Below are positions 15,452 to 23,715 of a DNA stretch of 35,519 bases, in pieces (positions within the stretch are counted from its first letter, which is position 1; every line of letters starts with the position of its first letter). The position numbers were made by a program, and so were the translations under genes. The notes under the pieces were generated by a model that did no database searches, was not told the origin of the DNA, and worked only from the letters and a program-made list of their open reading frames with translations. The stretch comes from Oscillospiraceae bacterium (GTDB lineage: Bacteria; Bacillota; Clostridia; Oscillospirales; Ruminococcaceae), in contig JAEELE010000067.1 of assembly GCA_016288755.1 (NCBI GenBank), forward strand, positions 1 to 35,519. The letters run 5' to 3'.

Positions 15452-15659
15452 GTTTGCGGGGCACCGTAAGGTATTGTGGGGGCGCTGCCCCCACACCCCT
15501 GCCTAGGGGATACTATCCCCTAGGAACCCCGCTGCTGCTCGCCGTCCCCCCCTAAAGGGGGGCGCGGTGAGCAGAAATGGGATTCTCAAGGGACAGTGTC
15601 CCTTGAGCGGGAGCCTGAGGGCGGAGCCCTCAGAACATCCCCACAGTACCCCCGCAAAC
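15452..15659. repeat. Composite head-to-head pair of tandem-hairpin elements (copies 2a and 2b)
   Basis: The 468-bp gap 15239-15706 holds two divergent promoters and this palindromic block. Its ends are a perfect 10-bp inverted repeat (GTTTGCGGGG at 15452-15461, CCCCGCAAAC at 15650-15659). Inside are copy 2a in minus orientation (hairpin 2 at 15475-15495, hairpin 1 CCTAGGGGAT/ATCCCCTAGG at 15502-15524), a central inverted repeat (15535-15574) and copy 2b in plus orientation (hairpin 1 CTCAAGGGAC/GTCCCTTGAG at 15585-15607, hairpin 2 at 15615-15633). No credible gene lies in it. Confidence 0.8.
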
Positions 15660-15706
15660 ACTGATTTTGCACTGCGGACGCGGTGCGCTGAAAGGAGCGT
15701 GGTGCC

Positions 15707-17455
15707 ATGCTGGTCAGTCTCATGCAGATCGTCGGGGTGCTGATCCCGCTGGCGGGCTGCATTGCGATGCTGCGCAGCAGATTCGAGAGCAAAACTGCCG
15801 TGCATCTGCTCATGGCGAATTTCGGCTGCATGATCATGAATGCGGGCTGTCTGCTCGTCGTGATCGCCGGGAATTCCTCGGAGGCGATCTCCGCCTTTAA
15901 GACCGAATATCTCGGAAATGCGCTGTTTTACTTCTTTTTCATCATGTTCCTCGCGGAGTTTCTGCAGATCAGGCTGCCGAAGCTGCTGCCGCCGGTCTGG
16001 GCGGGGCTGGAATGTCTGCTGGTCGCAGTCGTCTGGCAGGACAGCCTGCGTGAAAAGCTGATCGGGAATATCTGGTTTGAAAGCGTTGCGGGCTGGAATA
16101 TTCTGTCGGCAGTCGTGCCGCAGTCGGCGCTCTGGCTGATCCGCTGCAGCTGCCTGTGTCTGGTGCTGATCGCCGGGCTGATCTATTCGGCTGTGCGCAT
16201 GGTCCGGACCGATCTGCCCGCCGAGCGCTACACGCTCGCACGGATCACCGGCGCGCAGCTCACGGTCGCGCTCTCACTGCTCATTCAGCTGCTCGCAAAG
16301 CCGAAAGTCGAGATCGTGCCGATCTTTGCGTCGCTCGCGCTGCTGGCGGTGGTCATCAGCGTCTACACGGACGGCTTTTTCGGCATCACCGATTCCGGGC
16401 ACGAGTGGGTCTTCCGGCAGATGGAGGACGCCTACATTCTCACCGATTCGCGCCGCGGCTTCCTCGACGCGAACCCCGCAGCGCTGCGGCTCTTCCCGGA
16501 GCTTGAGAATCTCCGGCGCGGCACGGCACTCCCCGAGCAGATCAATGCCATGCTGGACGAGGAGCACGGGAACGAAGAAGACGGTGCGGAAAGACCCGCT
16601 GCGTCCGGTGTTATGTACGACGGCCGCTTCTACGAGAAAAAGGTCACGCGGCTGGAGAAAAACGGCAGGCTGATCGGCTATGCTCTGCTGCTGGACGACG
16701 ACACCGAGCAGCAGCGCTATTCCAACCTGCTCAGCCGCTACAACAACGAGCTGCAGAACGAGGTCTCCGAGAAGACGCAGCACATTCAGGACGTGCTCAA
16801 TTCGATCATCACCGGCATGGCGAGCGTGATCGAGAGCCGCGACAACTCCACGGGCGGGCATGTCCGCCGCACGAGCCGCGTGGTCAAGGTCTTTGCCAAG
16901 CGGCTGCTGCAGAATGCCGACGAGCTCAATATTGATGCGGCGTTCATCCAGCATGTGATCAAGGCGGCGCCGATGCACGATGTCGGCAAGATCGCCGTCA
17001 AGGACGCGGTGCTGCAGAAGCCCGGGCACTTCACGGACGACGAATTCAACGAGATGAAGCGGCACCCGGCTGCCGGCGCTGCGCTGCTCGAGGAAATTCT
17101 GTGCGAGACCGACGACGAGGAGCTCGCGCGCGTCGCGGTCAATGTCGCGCACTACCACCACGAGCGCTGGGACGGGAGCGGCTATCCGGACGGGCTCAGC
17201 GGGACGGATATCCCGCTGGAGGCGCGGATCATGGCGCTGGCGGATGTGTTCGACGCGCTGGTGAGCCCGCGCTGCTACAAGGAGCCGATGAGCTTTGACA
17301 AGGCGTTTGAGATCATCGCGAAGGGGCTGGGCAGGCATTTTGACCCGGTGCTCGGCGCGATCTTCCTGCAGTGCCGCCCCGAGCTGGAAAAGCTCTACCG
17401 TTCGATGCGCGGCCCTTCGGAATCCGGCTGTGATCCAAACAACGCATCAGGGTAA
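15707..17455 (+). CDS. Membrane-bound HD-GYP domain protein, probable cyclic-di-GMP phosphodiesterase
   Basis: A 582-residue protein with about seven N-terminal membrane helices (residues 1-225), resembling the 7TM sensor region of some histidine kinases. A PAS-like domain follows (about 230-350), then a helical linker and an HD-GYP domain (about 360-560). Catalytic motifs are MHDVGKIAV (about 422-430), HPAAGAALL, and HHERWDGSGYPDGL (483-496) followed by IPLEARIMALADVFDAL. The intact HHE and GYP signatures indicate hydrolysis of cyclic-di-GMP. RBS AAAGGAG precedes the ATG. The mRNA has a long leader with the composite repeat. The sensed signal is unknown. Confidence 0.88.
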   Translation: MLVSLMQIVGVLIPLAGCIAMLRSRFESKTAVHLLMANFGCMIMNAGCLLVVIAGNSSEAISAFKTEYLGNALFYFFFIMFLAEFLQIRLPKLLPPVWAGLECLLVAVVWQDSLREKLIGNIWFESVAGWNILSAVVPQSALWLIRCSCLCLVLIAGLIYSAVRMVRTDLPAERYTLARITGAQLTVALSLLIQLLAKPKVEIVPIFASLALLAVVISVYTDGFFGITDSGHEWVFRQMEDAYILTDSRRGFLDANPAALRLFPELENLRRGTALPEQINAMLDEEHGNEEDGAERPAASGVMYDGRFYEKKVTRLEKNGRLIGYALLLDDDTEQQRYSNLLSRYNNELQNEVSEKTQHIQDVLNSIITGMASVIESRDNSTGGHVRRTSRVVKVFAKRLLQNADELNIDAAFIQHVIKAAPMHDVGKIAVKDAVLQKPGHFTDDEFNEMKRHPAAGAALLEEILCETDDEELARVAVNVAHYHHERWDGSGYPDGLSGTDIPLEARIMALADVFDALVSPRCYKEPMSFDKAFEIIAKGLGRHFDPVLGAIFLQCRPELEKLYRSMRGPSESGCDPNNASG

Positions 17456-17467
17456 ATACCAAGCAAA

Positions 17468-17497
17468 AGCCCCGCAGCTTTATTATGCTGCGGGGCT
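17468..17497. terminator. Terminator hairpin after the HD-GYP gene
   Basis: AGCCCCGCAGC (17468-17478) pairs perfectly with GCTGCGGGGCT (17487-17497), followed by CTGTTTC. It separates convergent genes and probably serves both. Confidence 0.8.
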
Positions 17498-17546
17498 CTG
17501 TTTCGGAAACGGATATGCACATTTCGTTCCGGTGATCGGTCAGGAT

Positions 17547-18002
17547 CTACCGTTCCAGAATGAACCGTACCAGCTTTACGGTTCCGTCTGTTTCTTCGGA
17601 CTGTATCCGGAAGCCGCATTTTTCCGTGTAGAATCTGATATTTTCGGTTTTATCCGCCGGTGTGACCAGTGTAAAGATGCGCCAGTCGGCAAAATATGCT
17701 TTGGCAAATTCCACGGCGGCGGTTCCGATGCCTTTCCCCTGAAACGCCGGGATCACACACAGGCACCCGACCTCATAGATCCCCTTCTGCAGCGACCTGC
17801 ATGAAATGCACCCGACCGGTTTTTCGCTGCACAGGATGACGAACTTCCGGGAATCCAGGATGGACTGTCTCATCATTTCCGCGGTTTTTCCGTATGCCGG
17901 ACATTCGCCGTATCTGATATAATCGTCACGGAACGATGCGTTGTAGATCTCGATCAACAGCTCCGCATCTGTTAAGCCGGCTTCTCTGAATTCAAGCTTC
18001 AT
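17547..18002 (-). CDS. GNAT family N-acetyltransferase
   Basis: A 151-residue acetyltransferase with the acetyl-CoA loop VIPAFQGKGIGTAAVEFA (about 88-105, motif A, QxxGxG/A) and the C-terminal ENIRFYTEKCGFR strand-helix (about 123-135). The acceptor substrate is not predictable. The ATG at 18002 is chosen for GAGGAA about 11 nt upstream; the open frame extends back to 18122 through a terminator hairpin, so those residues are unlikely to be real. Base composition is lower in GC than in neighbours. A strong promoter at 18165-18193 reads toward it through an intrinsic terminator at 18045-18067. Confidence 0.8.
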   Translation of the reverse strand: MKLEFREAGLTDAELLIEIYNASFRDDYIRYGECPAYGKTAEMMRQSILDSRKFVILCSEKPVGCISCRSLQKGIYEVGCLCVIPAFQGKGIGTAAVEFAKAYFADWRIFTLVTPADKTENIRFYTEKCGFRIQSEETDGTVKLVRFILER

Positions 18003-18039
18003 CGGTCGCAATTCCTCAGCGTGCATCATAAAAAAGGCA

Positions 18040-18158
18040 TGAAAAAAGCAGAGCCGCGCTCTGCTTTGAAAATAAAATGAGGTCAAATCAAAATGTGTAG
18101 AACAAAAGAAAGGAGACAACAAAACGAGTGAAAATAACGCAAAACATTATTTATCACC
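18040..18158 (-). ncRNA. Candidate small RNA or regulatory leader
   Basis: A full consensus promoter and an intrinsic terminator frame a segment of about 118 nt without a convincing gene. The RNA would contain UCCUUUCU (complement of 18107-18114), the exact complement of the AGAAAGGA ribosome binding sites used in this window. It also holds a possible 25-codon frame without a ribosome binding site. I do not recognise a known RNA family. It could instead be an attenuated leader of the GNAT gene. Confidence 0.4.
18045..18067 (-). terminator. Intrinsic terminator in the leader of the GNAT gene (attenuator or sRNA end)
   Basis: AAAGCAGAG and CTCTGCTTT form a perfect 9-bp stem with a 5-nt loop, followed on the minus strand by further T residues (TTT, then CATGCC and TTTTTT). 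It lies between a consensus promoter (18165-18193) and the GNAT start (18002), so most transcripts may stop here. Confidence 0.7.
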
Positions 18159-18164
18159 ATAGTT

Positions 18165-18193
18165 ATTATACACCGAATCGGCTGCGGTGTCAA
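18165..18193 (-). promoter_or_regulatory. Consensus promoter reading toward the GNAT gene
   Basis: On the minus strand TTGACA (18188-18193), 17 bp, TATAAT (18165-18170): a perfect sigma-A consensus. The predicted start is near 18158. Confidence 0.85.
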
Positions 18194-18347
18194 CCTTTTT
18201 CACGGAAAAAAATCCCAGGCAGTCAAAATTCGTTATTATGCATAAAAACGGATGACTGATTTTTACGGTTTTGACAATGCGAACGAAAACCCACCGCCGC
18301 AAACTGTGTTCATTTCGTGGAAATTCATCGAAAGTCAGCGAAAATAC

Positions 18348-18376
18348 TTTACAATCCGAGGCATTTGTGATATAAT
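18348..18376 (+). promoter_or_regulatory. Promoter of nifJ with phased GAAA upstream
   Basis: TTTACA (18348-18353), 17 bp, TATAAT (18371-18376). GAAA occurs at 18320, 18330 and 18340, exactly 10 bp apart, just upstream of the -35 box, suggesting a bent UP-like region. The gap 18003-18463 holds this promoter, the opposing promoter and the small-RNA candidate. A 43-codon plus-strand frame from a GTG at 18128 is weak and not called. Confidence 0.75.
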
Positions 18377-18463
18377 AGATTTGTGAAATTCTGCGCAGAA
18401 GCGGAAGACATGCTGCTCTGTGCCGGTTCCAAAAACAAATTCTTTTTACAGGAGGTTTACTCT

Positions 18464-21400
18464 ATGGCAATCGTTCGCAAGAAGAAGTCGATGGACGGCA
18501 ACAACGCCGCGGCGTATGTGTCCTATGCCTTCACCGAGGTCGCGGGCATTTACCCGATCACGCCCTCCAGCCCGATGGCTGACTACGTTGATCAGTGGTC
18601 CGCACAGGGCGTCAAGAACATCTTCGGCACGACCGTCAAGGTCGAGGAAATGCAGTCTGAGGCAGGTGCAGCAGGTACCGTGCACGGCTCGCTGAATGCC
18701 GGCGCGCTGACCACCACCTACACCGCTTCGCAGGGTCTGCTCCTCATGATCCCGAATATGTACAAGATCGCAGGTGAGCTGCTGCCGTGCGTGTTCCATG
18801 TCTCCGCACGCTGCGTCGCTTCCCACGCTCTGAACATCTTCGGCGACCATTCCGACGTCTACGCATGTCGCCAGACCGGCTTTGCCATGCTGGCTGAGAC
18901 CAACCCGCAGGAGGTCATGGACCTCGCAGCGGTCGCACACCTCGCCTCCATCAAGAGCCGCGTTCCGTTCATCAATTTCTTCGACGGCTTCCGCACATCC
19001 CACGAGATCCAGAAGATCGAGACTTGGGATTATGCAGACCTCGCCGAAATGTGCGATATGGACGCTGTCAAGGCGTTCCGTGCACGCGCACTGAATCCGG
19101 AGCACCCGACCATGCGCGGCTCCCACGAGAACGGCGATATCTTCTTCCAGCACAGAGAGGCTTGCAACAGCTACTACAATGCTGTCCCGGCAATCGTCGA
19201 GGAGTACATGGACAAGGTCAATGCCAAGCTCGGCACTGACTATAAGCTCTTCAACTACTACGGCGCTGCGGATGCAGACCGCGTCATCGTGGCAATGGGC
19301 TCGATCTGCGACGTCGCAGAGGAGGTCATCGACTACCTGAACGCACACGGCGAGAAGGTCGGTATCGTCAAGGTCCGCCTGTACCGCCCGTTCTCCGCAG
19401 AAAAGCTCGTCGAGGCGATCCCGGCATCTGCCAAGAAGATCGCTGTCCTCGACAGAACCAAGGAGCCCGGCTCGCTGGGTGAGCCGCTCTATCTGGACGT
19501 TGTCGCTGCCCTGAACGTCACCGGCAGAACCGGTCTGACCGTTGTCGGCGGCAGATACGGTCTGGGCTCGAAGGATACCCCGCCTGCATCGGTCTTTGCC
19601 GTCTACAAGGAGCTGGCAAAGGATGCGCCGAAGCAGCAGTTCACCATCGGCATCGTCGACGATGTCACCGGTCTCTCGCTGCCTGAGGAGGAGGCTCCGA
19701 ACACCGCAGCTGAGGGCACCATCGAGTGCAAGTTCTGGGGTCTCGGCGGCGACGGCACCGTCGGCGCGAACAAGGACTCCATCAAGATCATCGGCGACCA
19801 CACCGACAAGTATGTGCAGGCATACTTCCAGTATGACTCCAAGAAGACCGGCGGCATCACCATCTCGCATCTGCGCTTTGGTGACAAGCCGATCAAGAGC
19901 CCGTACTATATCAATAAGGCAGACTTCGTCGCATGCCACAACCCGTCCTACATCCTCAAGGGCTACAAGATGGTGCAGGATGTCAAGCCGGGCGGCGTCT
20001 TCCTGATCAACTGCCAGTGGAAGCCCGAAGAGCTCGGTCAGCACCTCAACGCTGAGACCAAGCGTTATATCGCTCAGAACAATATCCAGCTGTATCTGGT
20101 CAACGCAATCGACCTCGCACAGGAGATCGGTCTGGGCAAGCGCACCAACACGATCCTTCAGTCCGCATTCTTCTCCCTCTCCAAGGTGCTCCCGGAGGAG
20201 GAAGCCATCGGCTACATGAAGGAAAAGGCACAGAAGTTCATGAAGAAGGGCATCGAGATCGTTCAGATGAACGAGAAGGCAATCGACGCAGGCGCAACCG
20301 CTTACGTCAAGGTCGATGTCCCGGCAGACTGGGCAACCGCAGAGGACAAGCCTGTTGACGAGAAGCTCGAGGGCGCGGAGAAGCTCGTCAAGATGGTCGG
20401 CGGCATCATGAACCCGGTCGGCAAGATGCAGGGCGATGCACTGCCTGTCTCCGCATTCTCCGATCACGCTGACGGTACCTTCGAGCAGGGCGCATCCGCT
20501 TATGAGAAGCGCGGCGTCGCGGTCATGGTGCCCGAGTGGAACGCAGATACCTGCGCAAAGTGTAACCGCTGCGCATTCGTCTGCCCGCACGCAACGATCC
20601 GTCCGTTCGCACTGAATGCCGAGGAAGCAGCAGCTGCTCCGGCAAACATCAAGCTGGCTCCGAAGCCGATCGTCAAGACCGAGTATCAGTATACGCTCGC
20701 TGTCTCCGCGATGGACTGCATGGGCTGCGGCGTCTGCATCGGCGTCTGCCCGACCAGCTCCCTCAAGATGGTCTCCAGAGAGTCTCAGGAGCCGCAGCAG
20801 GCAGTGTTCGATTACTGCGTGGCAAAGGTCTCCGAGAAGCCCGAGGTCGCGACCGACGCAACGGTCATCTCCAGCCAGTACAAGAAGCCGCTGCTTGAGT
20901 TCTCCGGCTCCTGCGCAGGCTGCGCCGAGACCTCCTATGCAAGACTCATCACCCAGCTCTTCGGCTCCAGAATGTATATCTCCAACGCGACCGGCTGCTC
21001 GTCCATCTGGGGCGGTCCGGCAGCAACCTCGCCGTATACCGTCGACGCAAACGGTCACGGTCCGGCATGGGCAAACTCCCTGTTCGAGGACAACGCAGAG
21101 CACGGTCTCGGCATGTATCTCGGTCAGAAGGCGATCCGCGAGAGACTGATCGAGGAGATCAAGGAAGTCGCTGCAAATGAGAACGCTTCCGAAGCGCTCA
21201 AGGCTGCCGCGCAGGCATTCCTTGACACCGCTGAGGACGGCGCAAAGAACGGCGCTGCTGTCGATGCACTGATCGCAGAGCTCGAGAAGATCGCTGACAA
21301 GTGCGAAAAGAGCGCAGATATCATCGCCAACAAGAGCTACCTCGCAAAGAAGTCCGTCTGGATCTTCGGCGGCGACGGCTGGGCATACGATATCGGCTTC

Positions 21401-22000
21401 GGCGGTCTGGATCATGTTCTGGCAACCGGCGAGGATGTCAACATCATGGTCTTCGATACCGAGGTCTACTCCAACACCGGCGGTCAGGCTTCCAAGTCCT
21501 CCAACATCGGACAGGTCGCACAGTTCGCGGCAGCCGGCAAGGCGATCGCGAAGAAGCGTCTGGCAGACATTGCAATGAGCTACGGCTACATCTATGTCGC
21601 ACAGATCGCAATGGGCGCTGACATGAACCAGACCCTGAAGGCAATCAAGGAGGCGGAGTCCTATCACGGTCCGTCGCTCATCATCGGCTATGCACCGTGC
21701 GAGATGCACTCCATCAAGGGCGGCATGACCAACTGCCAGAAGGAAATGGAGAAGGCAGTCAAGGCGGGCTACTGGAACAACTTCCGCTACGATCCGCGTC
21801 TGGCTGCAAAGGGTCAGAACCCGTTCACGCTCGACTCCAAGGCACCGACCGAGTCCTATCAGGACTTCATCATGGGCGAGGCGCGCTACAGTGCACTGAC
21901 CCGTTCCTTCCCGGAGCGTGCAAAGGAGCTGTTCGCAAAGGCAGAGCAGACCGCTCAGGATCGCTACGCTTACCTCACCAAGCTCGCAGAGCAGCAGTGA
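18464..22000 (+). CDS. nifJ: Pyruvate:ferredoxin (flavodoxin) oxidoreductase
   Basis: A 1178-residue single-chain enzyme, the normal length for PFOR. It converts pyruvate and CoA to acetyl-CoA, CO2 and reduced ferredoxin, a central step of anaerobic fermentation. In order: pyrimidine-binding domain (ITPSSPMADY, KVEEMQSEAGAAG near the start), the transketolase C-like and gamma-like domains, two 4Fe-4S motifs (CAKCNRCAFVC at about 694-704, CMGCGVCIGVC at about 750-760), and the TPP domain with GDGWAYDIG (about 969) and YSNTGGQASKSS. The ATG at 18464 is chosen for AGGAGG (18450-18455) 8 nt upstream; an in-frame GTG at 18383 is too early. Strong biased codon use indicates high expression. It is monocistronic between its promoter and the terminator at 22032. 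Confidence 0.96.
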   Translation: MAIVRKKKSMDGNNAAAYVSYAFTEVAGIYPITPSSPMADYVDQWSAQGVKNIFGTTVKVEEMQSEAGAAGTVHGSLNAGALTTTYTASQGLLLMIPNMYKIAGELLPCVFHVSARCVASHALNIFGDHSDVYACRQTGFAMLAETNPQEVMDLAAVAHLASIKSRVPFINFFDGFRTSHEIQKIETWDYADLAEMCDMDAVKAFRARALNPEHPTMRGSHENGDIFFQHREACNSYYNAVPAIVEEYMDKVNAKLGTDYKLFNYYGAADADRVIVAMGSICDVAEEVIDYLNAHGEKVGIVKVRLYRPFSAEKLVEAIPASAKKIAVLDRTKEPGSLGEPLYLDVVAALNVTGRTGLTVVGGRYGLGSKDTPPASVFAVYKELAKDAPKQQFTIGIVDDVTGLSLPEEEAPNTAAEGTIECKFWGLGGDGTVGANKDSIKIIGDHTDKYVQAYFQYDSKKTGGITISHLRFGDKPIKSPYYINKADFVACHNPSYILKGYKMVQDVKPGGVFLINCQWKPEELGQHLNAETKRYIAQNNIQLYLVNAIDLAQEIGLGKRTNTILQSAFFSLSKVLPEEEAIGYMKEKAQKFMKKGIEIVQMNEKAIDAGATAYVKVDVPADWATAEDKPVDEKLEGAEKLVKMVGGIMNPVGKMQGDALPVSAFSDHADGTFEQGASAYEKRGVAVMVPEWNADTCAKCNRCAFVCPHATIRPFALNAEEAAAAPANIKLAPKPIVKTEYQYTLAVSAMDCMGCGVCIGVCPTSSLKMVSRESQEPQQAVFDYCVAKVSEKPEVATDATVISSQYKKPLLEFSGSCAGCAETSYARLITQLFGSRMYISNATGCSSIWGGPAATSPYTVDANGHGPAWANSLFEDNAEHGLGMYLGQKAIRERLIEEIKEVAANENASEALKAAAQAFLDTAEDGAKNGAAVDALIAELEKIADKCEKSADIIANKSYLAKKSVWIFGGDGWAYDIGFGGLDHVLATGEDVNIMVFDTEVYSNTGGQASKSSNIGQVAQFAAAGKAIAKKRLADIAMSYGYIYVAQIAMGADMNQTLKAIKEAESYHGPSLIIGYAPCEMHSIKGGMTNCQKEMEKAVKAGYWNNFRYDPRLAAKGQNPFTLDSKAPTESYQDFIMGEARYSALTRSFPERAKELFAKAEQTAQDRYAYLTKLAEQQ

Positions 22001-22031
22001 TTCGAGCACGATCACACAGCAGACTATAAAG

Positions 22032-22063
22032 ACAGCCGGTATTCCTTCGGGGATACCGGCTGT
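22032..22063 (+). terminator. Intrinsic terminator of nifJ with UUCG tetraloop
   Basis: A 14-bp stem (22032-22045 with 22050-22063) closes on a C(TTCG)G tetraloop, followed by TTTTTGTTTGTT: a strong rho-independent terminator about 30 nt after the nifJ stop. Confidence 0.9.
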
Positions 22064-22159
22064 TTTTGTTTGTTGAAAGAGAAGAACATATTGCGGACAC
22101 TGCCTCTTAAGAATCCCATGATGATGAAATTGACGTATCAGCGTGAAATTCACACAAAA

Positions 22160-22215
22160 TGGGATTCCAAAGGGATATTATCCCTTTGGCAGGGGTGTGG
22201 GGACGGAGTCCCCAC
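22160..22215 (+). repeat. Tandem-hairpin element, copy 3 (3' of the CPBP gene)
   Basis: Hairpin 1 (CCAAAGGGAT/ATCCCTTTGG, 22167-22189) and hairpin 2 (GTGGGGAC/GTCCCCAC, 22197-22215) follow AAAATGGGATT. Read on the minus strand it begins 19 nt after the CPBP stop and ends AATCCCATTTT. A fragment ending TTAAGAATCCCAT at 22106-22120 may be a remnant of another copy. Confidence 0.8.
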
Positions 22216-22233
22216 GAAGATGCGCCGCAGCGC

Positions 22234-23160
22234 TCAGTCACTCGGAGAAAGATTTTTCGCGGTGAAATATAGAATACAGCAGCCGATCAGCAGGACCGCC
22301 GTGACGCCGAGCCCGCCCTCCATGCCGAATTCGCCGCCGTTGAGCAGCTCCTTGCCCGCGACCGGGTCGAACCGGAACAACGTCACGGCGGCGTTGATGC
22401 CGCTGACCTTGATGCCGAAGAAATTGCCCTGCACGAGATTCCAGATCCCGTGCATAGCCGCAGGACCCCATATACTCCCCGTGCGCAGGAACCAGAACGC
22501 CGCAAACACGCCGAACAGCATCAGATTGACAAAGGCAAGCACGCTGATGCCGTGATTGCCGAGGTGGAAGATCGCGAACAGCACTGCGCTTTCGGACACA
22601 GCCCAGACCGGCGTCGAATGCCGCAGCAGCGAGGTCACAAACCAGCCGCGGAAGCAGATCTCCTCGCTGAACCCCTGGATCATCCAGCAGAGCGTCAGAA
22701 CCCCGAGCGACGCCCACGGCGTTTGCGTGTCTCTGCCCGAAAAGGTCAGTCCGCCCAGACTCCACGCGATGCCGACCGCCGCGCTGAATGCCGCAAAGCC
22801 CGATACCAGCCCGATCAGATACTGCCTGCCGCAGCCGCGTGCGACCGTTCCCGCAGTACGCAGCGGGCGGTTTTCGATCGACGTGACATAGATCACCGCG
22901 CAGATGATCTCCGAAACCGTGAGCAGCAGCGTCAGAATCATGCCGTCGGCGGGCTCCGAGCCGAGCTTGTGCAGCCCGGCGGCATCGGTGAGGGCGTGCC
23001 AGACCAGGCGGAACAGGGGCTTCAGGATCAGCCGTACACAATAAGCGGCGATCATCGTCACGCCGAAAACAAAGATGGTGATCTTCGGCGGTATGCGGTA
23101 ATCCCCCGCCCGCATCACATGCACCATAGGGTTTTTCAGCGTCAGAAATGTTTTTTTCAT
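22234..23160 (-). CDS. CPBP family intramembrane glutamic/metallo-protease
   Basis: A 308-residue membrane protein with about eight hydrophobic segments. The family motifs are EExxxR at E166-E167-R171 (FSEEICFRGW), a Phe-His motif at F198-H199 (IFHLGNHG) and HxxxN at H237-N241 (MHGIWN). It belongs to a different CPBP subgroup from the protein at 370-1251, with a longer N-terminal half. GGAGG precedes the ATG. It is the last gene of an operon led by the YfcE-like gene, 12 nt after a small membrane protein gene. The substrate is unknown. Confidence 0.85.
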   Translation of the reverse strand: MKKTFLTLKNPMVHVMRAGDYRIPPKITIFVFGVTMIAAYCVRLILKPLFRLVWHALTDAAGLHKLGSEPADGMILTLLLTVSEIICAVIYVTSIENRPLRTAGTVARGCGRQYLIGLVSGFAAFSAAVGIAWSLGGLTFSGRDTQTPWASLGVLTLCWMIQGFSEEICFRGWFVTSLLRHSTPVWAVSESAVLFAIFHLGNHGISVLAFVNLMLFGVFAAFWFLRTGSIWGPAAMHGIWNLVQGNFFGIKVSGINAAVTLFRFDPVAGKELLNGGEFGMEGGLGVTAVLLIGCCILYFTAKNLSPSD

Positions 23161-23172
23161 GATGTCCTCCGT

Positions 23173-23715
23173 TCAGCCCGTGATGATCGGCAGCAGAAAG
23201 AGATAGGGCATTGTGGCGATCGCGAGCCATTTTGCGGCGTATTCCGCAAAATCATCGCCGAGCTCCGTGCGCTTTCTGAGCATGCGCCGGTTGAAGCGGT
23301 AAATGAGCAGCCCGGCGAGCAGCACGCCCAGCACGGTAATCAGAAACGCCCCGGGGCTGCTCCACGGCGACAGCATCGCATTGCCCGCCCATTTTGCGAG
23401 CGCAAGACCGCGCTCACTGTCACCGGTGTCGATCATGTGCTCACCGAGAAAGCTCAGCGCACCGAACACCGCGAGCAGCGCCGCAGAGCCGATCAGGTCG
23501 GCGAGAAAGCCGAGCAGGCAGGTGCGCCACGCGGTTGTTTTCAGCAGCGGCGCGGTATCTTCAACGCCGTGCTTCTGCATACAGCGGCGCAGCACGAACC
23601 AGTCGAGCGCGAAATTCGCGGGGATGATGAGCAGCCACCACCACCCCGGAAAGAACAGCATGATCCAGATCGGGAAAATCAGATTATAGAGCTTGATCGG
23701 TTTCGGTTGTTTCAT
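23173..23715 (-). CDS. Four-helix membrane protein of unknown function
   Basis: A 180-residue protein with about four hydrophobic segments: LIFPIWIMLFFPGWWWLLIIP (about 12-32, unusually Trp-rich), a second near 66-90, a third near 121-140 and one at the C-terminus. The loops are Arg-rich. I recognise no family. It starts inside the 3' end of the RluA gene (32-nt overlap) with GGGAG upstream, so it is translated with it, and it precedes a CPBP gene by 12 nt. Confidence 0.7.
   Translation of the reverse strand: MKQPKPIKLYNLIFPIWIMLFFPGWWWLLIIPANFALDWFVLRRCMQKHGVEDTAPLLKTTAWRTCLLGFLADLIGSAALLAVFGALSFLGEHMIDTGDSERGLALAKWAGNAMLSPWSSPGAFLITVLGVLLAGLLIYRFNRRMLRKRTELGDDFAEYAAKWLAIATMPYLFLLPIITG

Noticed and set aside
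15404-15706. Riboswitch (for example a cyclic-di-GMP aptamer) in the long HD-GYP leader
   Set aside because: The leader's structure is fully accounted for by the two tandem-hairpin copies and their inverted flanks; I see no GEMM-like conserved core.
15503-15805. A 100-codon minus-strand frame over the composite repeat
   Set aside because: Runs through hairpins and the start of the HD-GYP gene, with no ribosome binding site and repeat-derived composition.
16274-17338. A 354-codon minus-strand frame opposite the HD-GYP gene
   Set aside because: Antisense artefact of codon bias; the plus-strand protein has intact catalytic motifs.
18128-18259. A 43-codon plus-strand frame from a GTG after AGGAG
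   Set aside because: Spacing to the start is long (12 nt), no clear plus-strand promoter precedes it, and the AGGAG is explained as the complement of the minus-strand CU-rich RNA stretch. Left as unproven.
18446-22153. A 1235-codon open frame on the minus strand across nifJ
   Set aside because: It is antisense to a certain, highly codon-biased gene; the strong G/C third-position bias leaves the opposite frame free of stops. It has no ribosome binding site and a Leu/Asp/Cys-rich composition without any family.
23684-23715. Start-site error because two minus-strand genes overlap by 32 nt
   Set aside because: The downstream ATG at 23715 has its own ribosome binding site and the RluA C-terminus reads on past it normally, so an overlap is acceptable.
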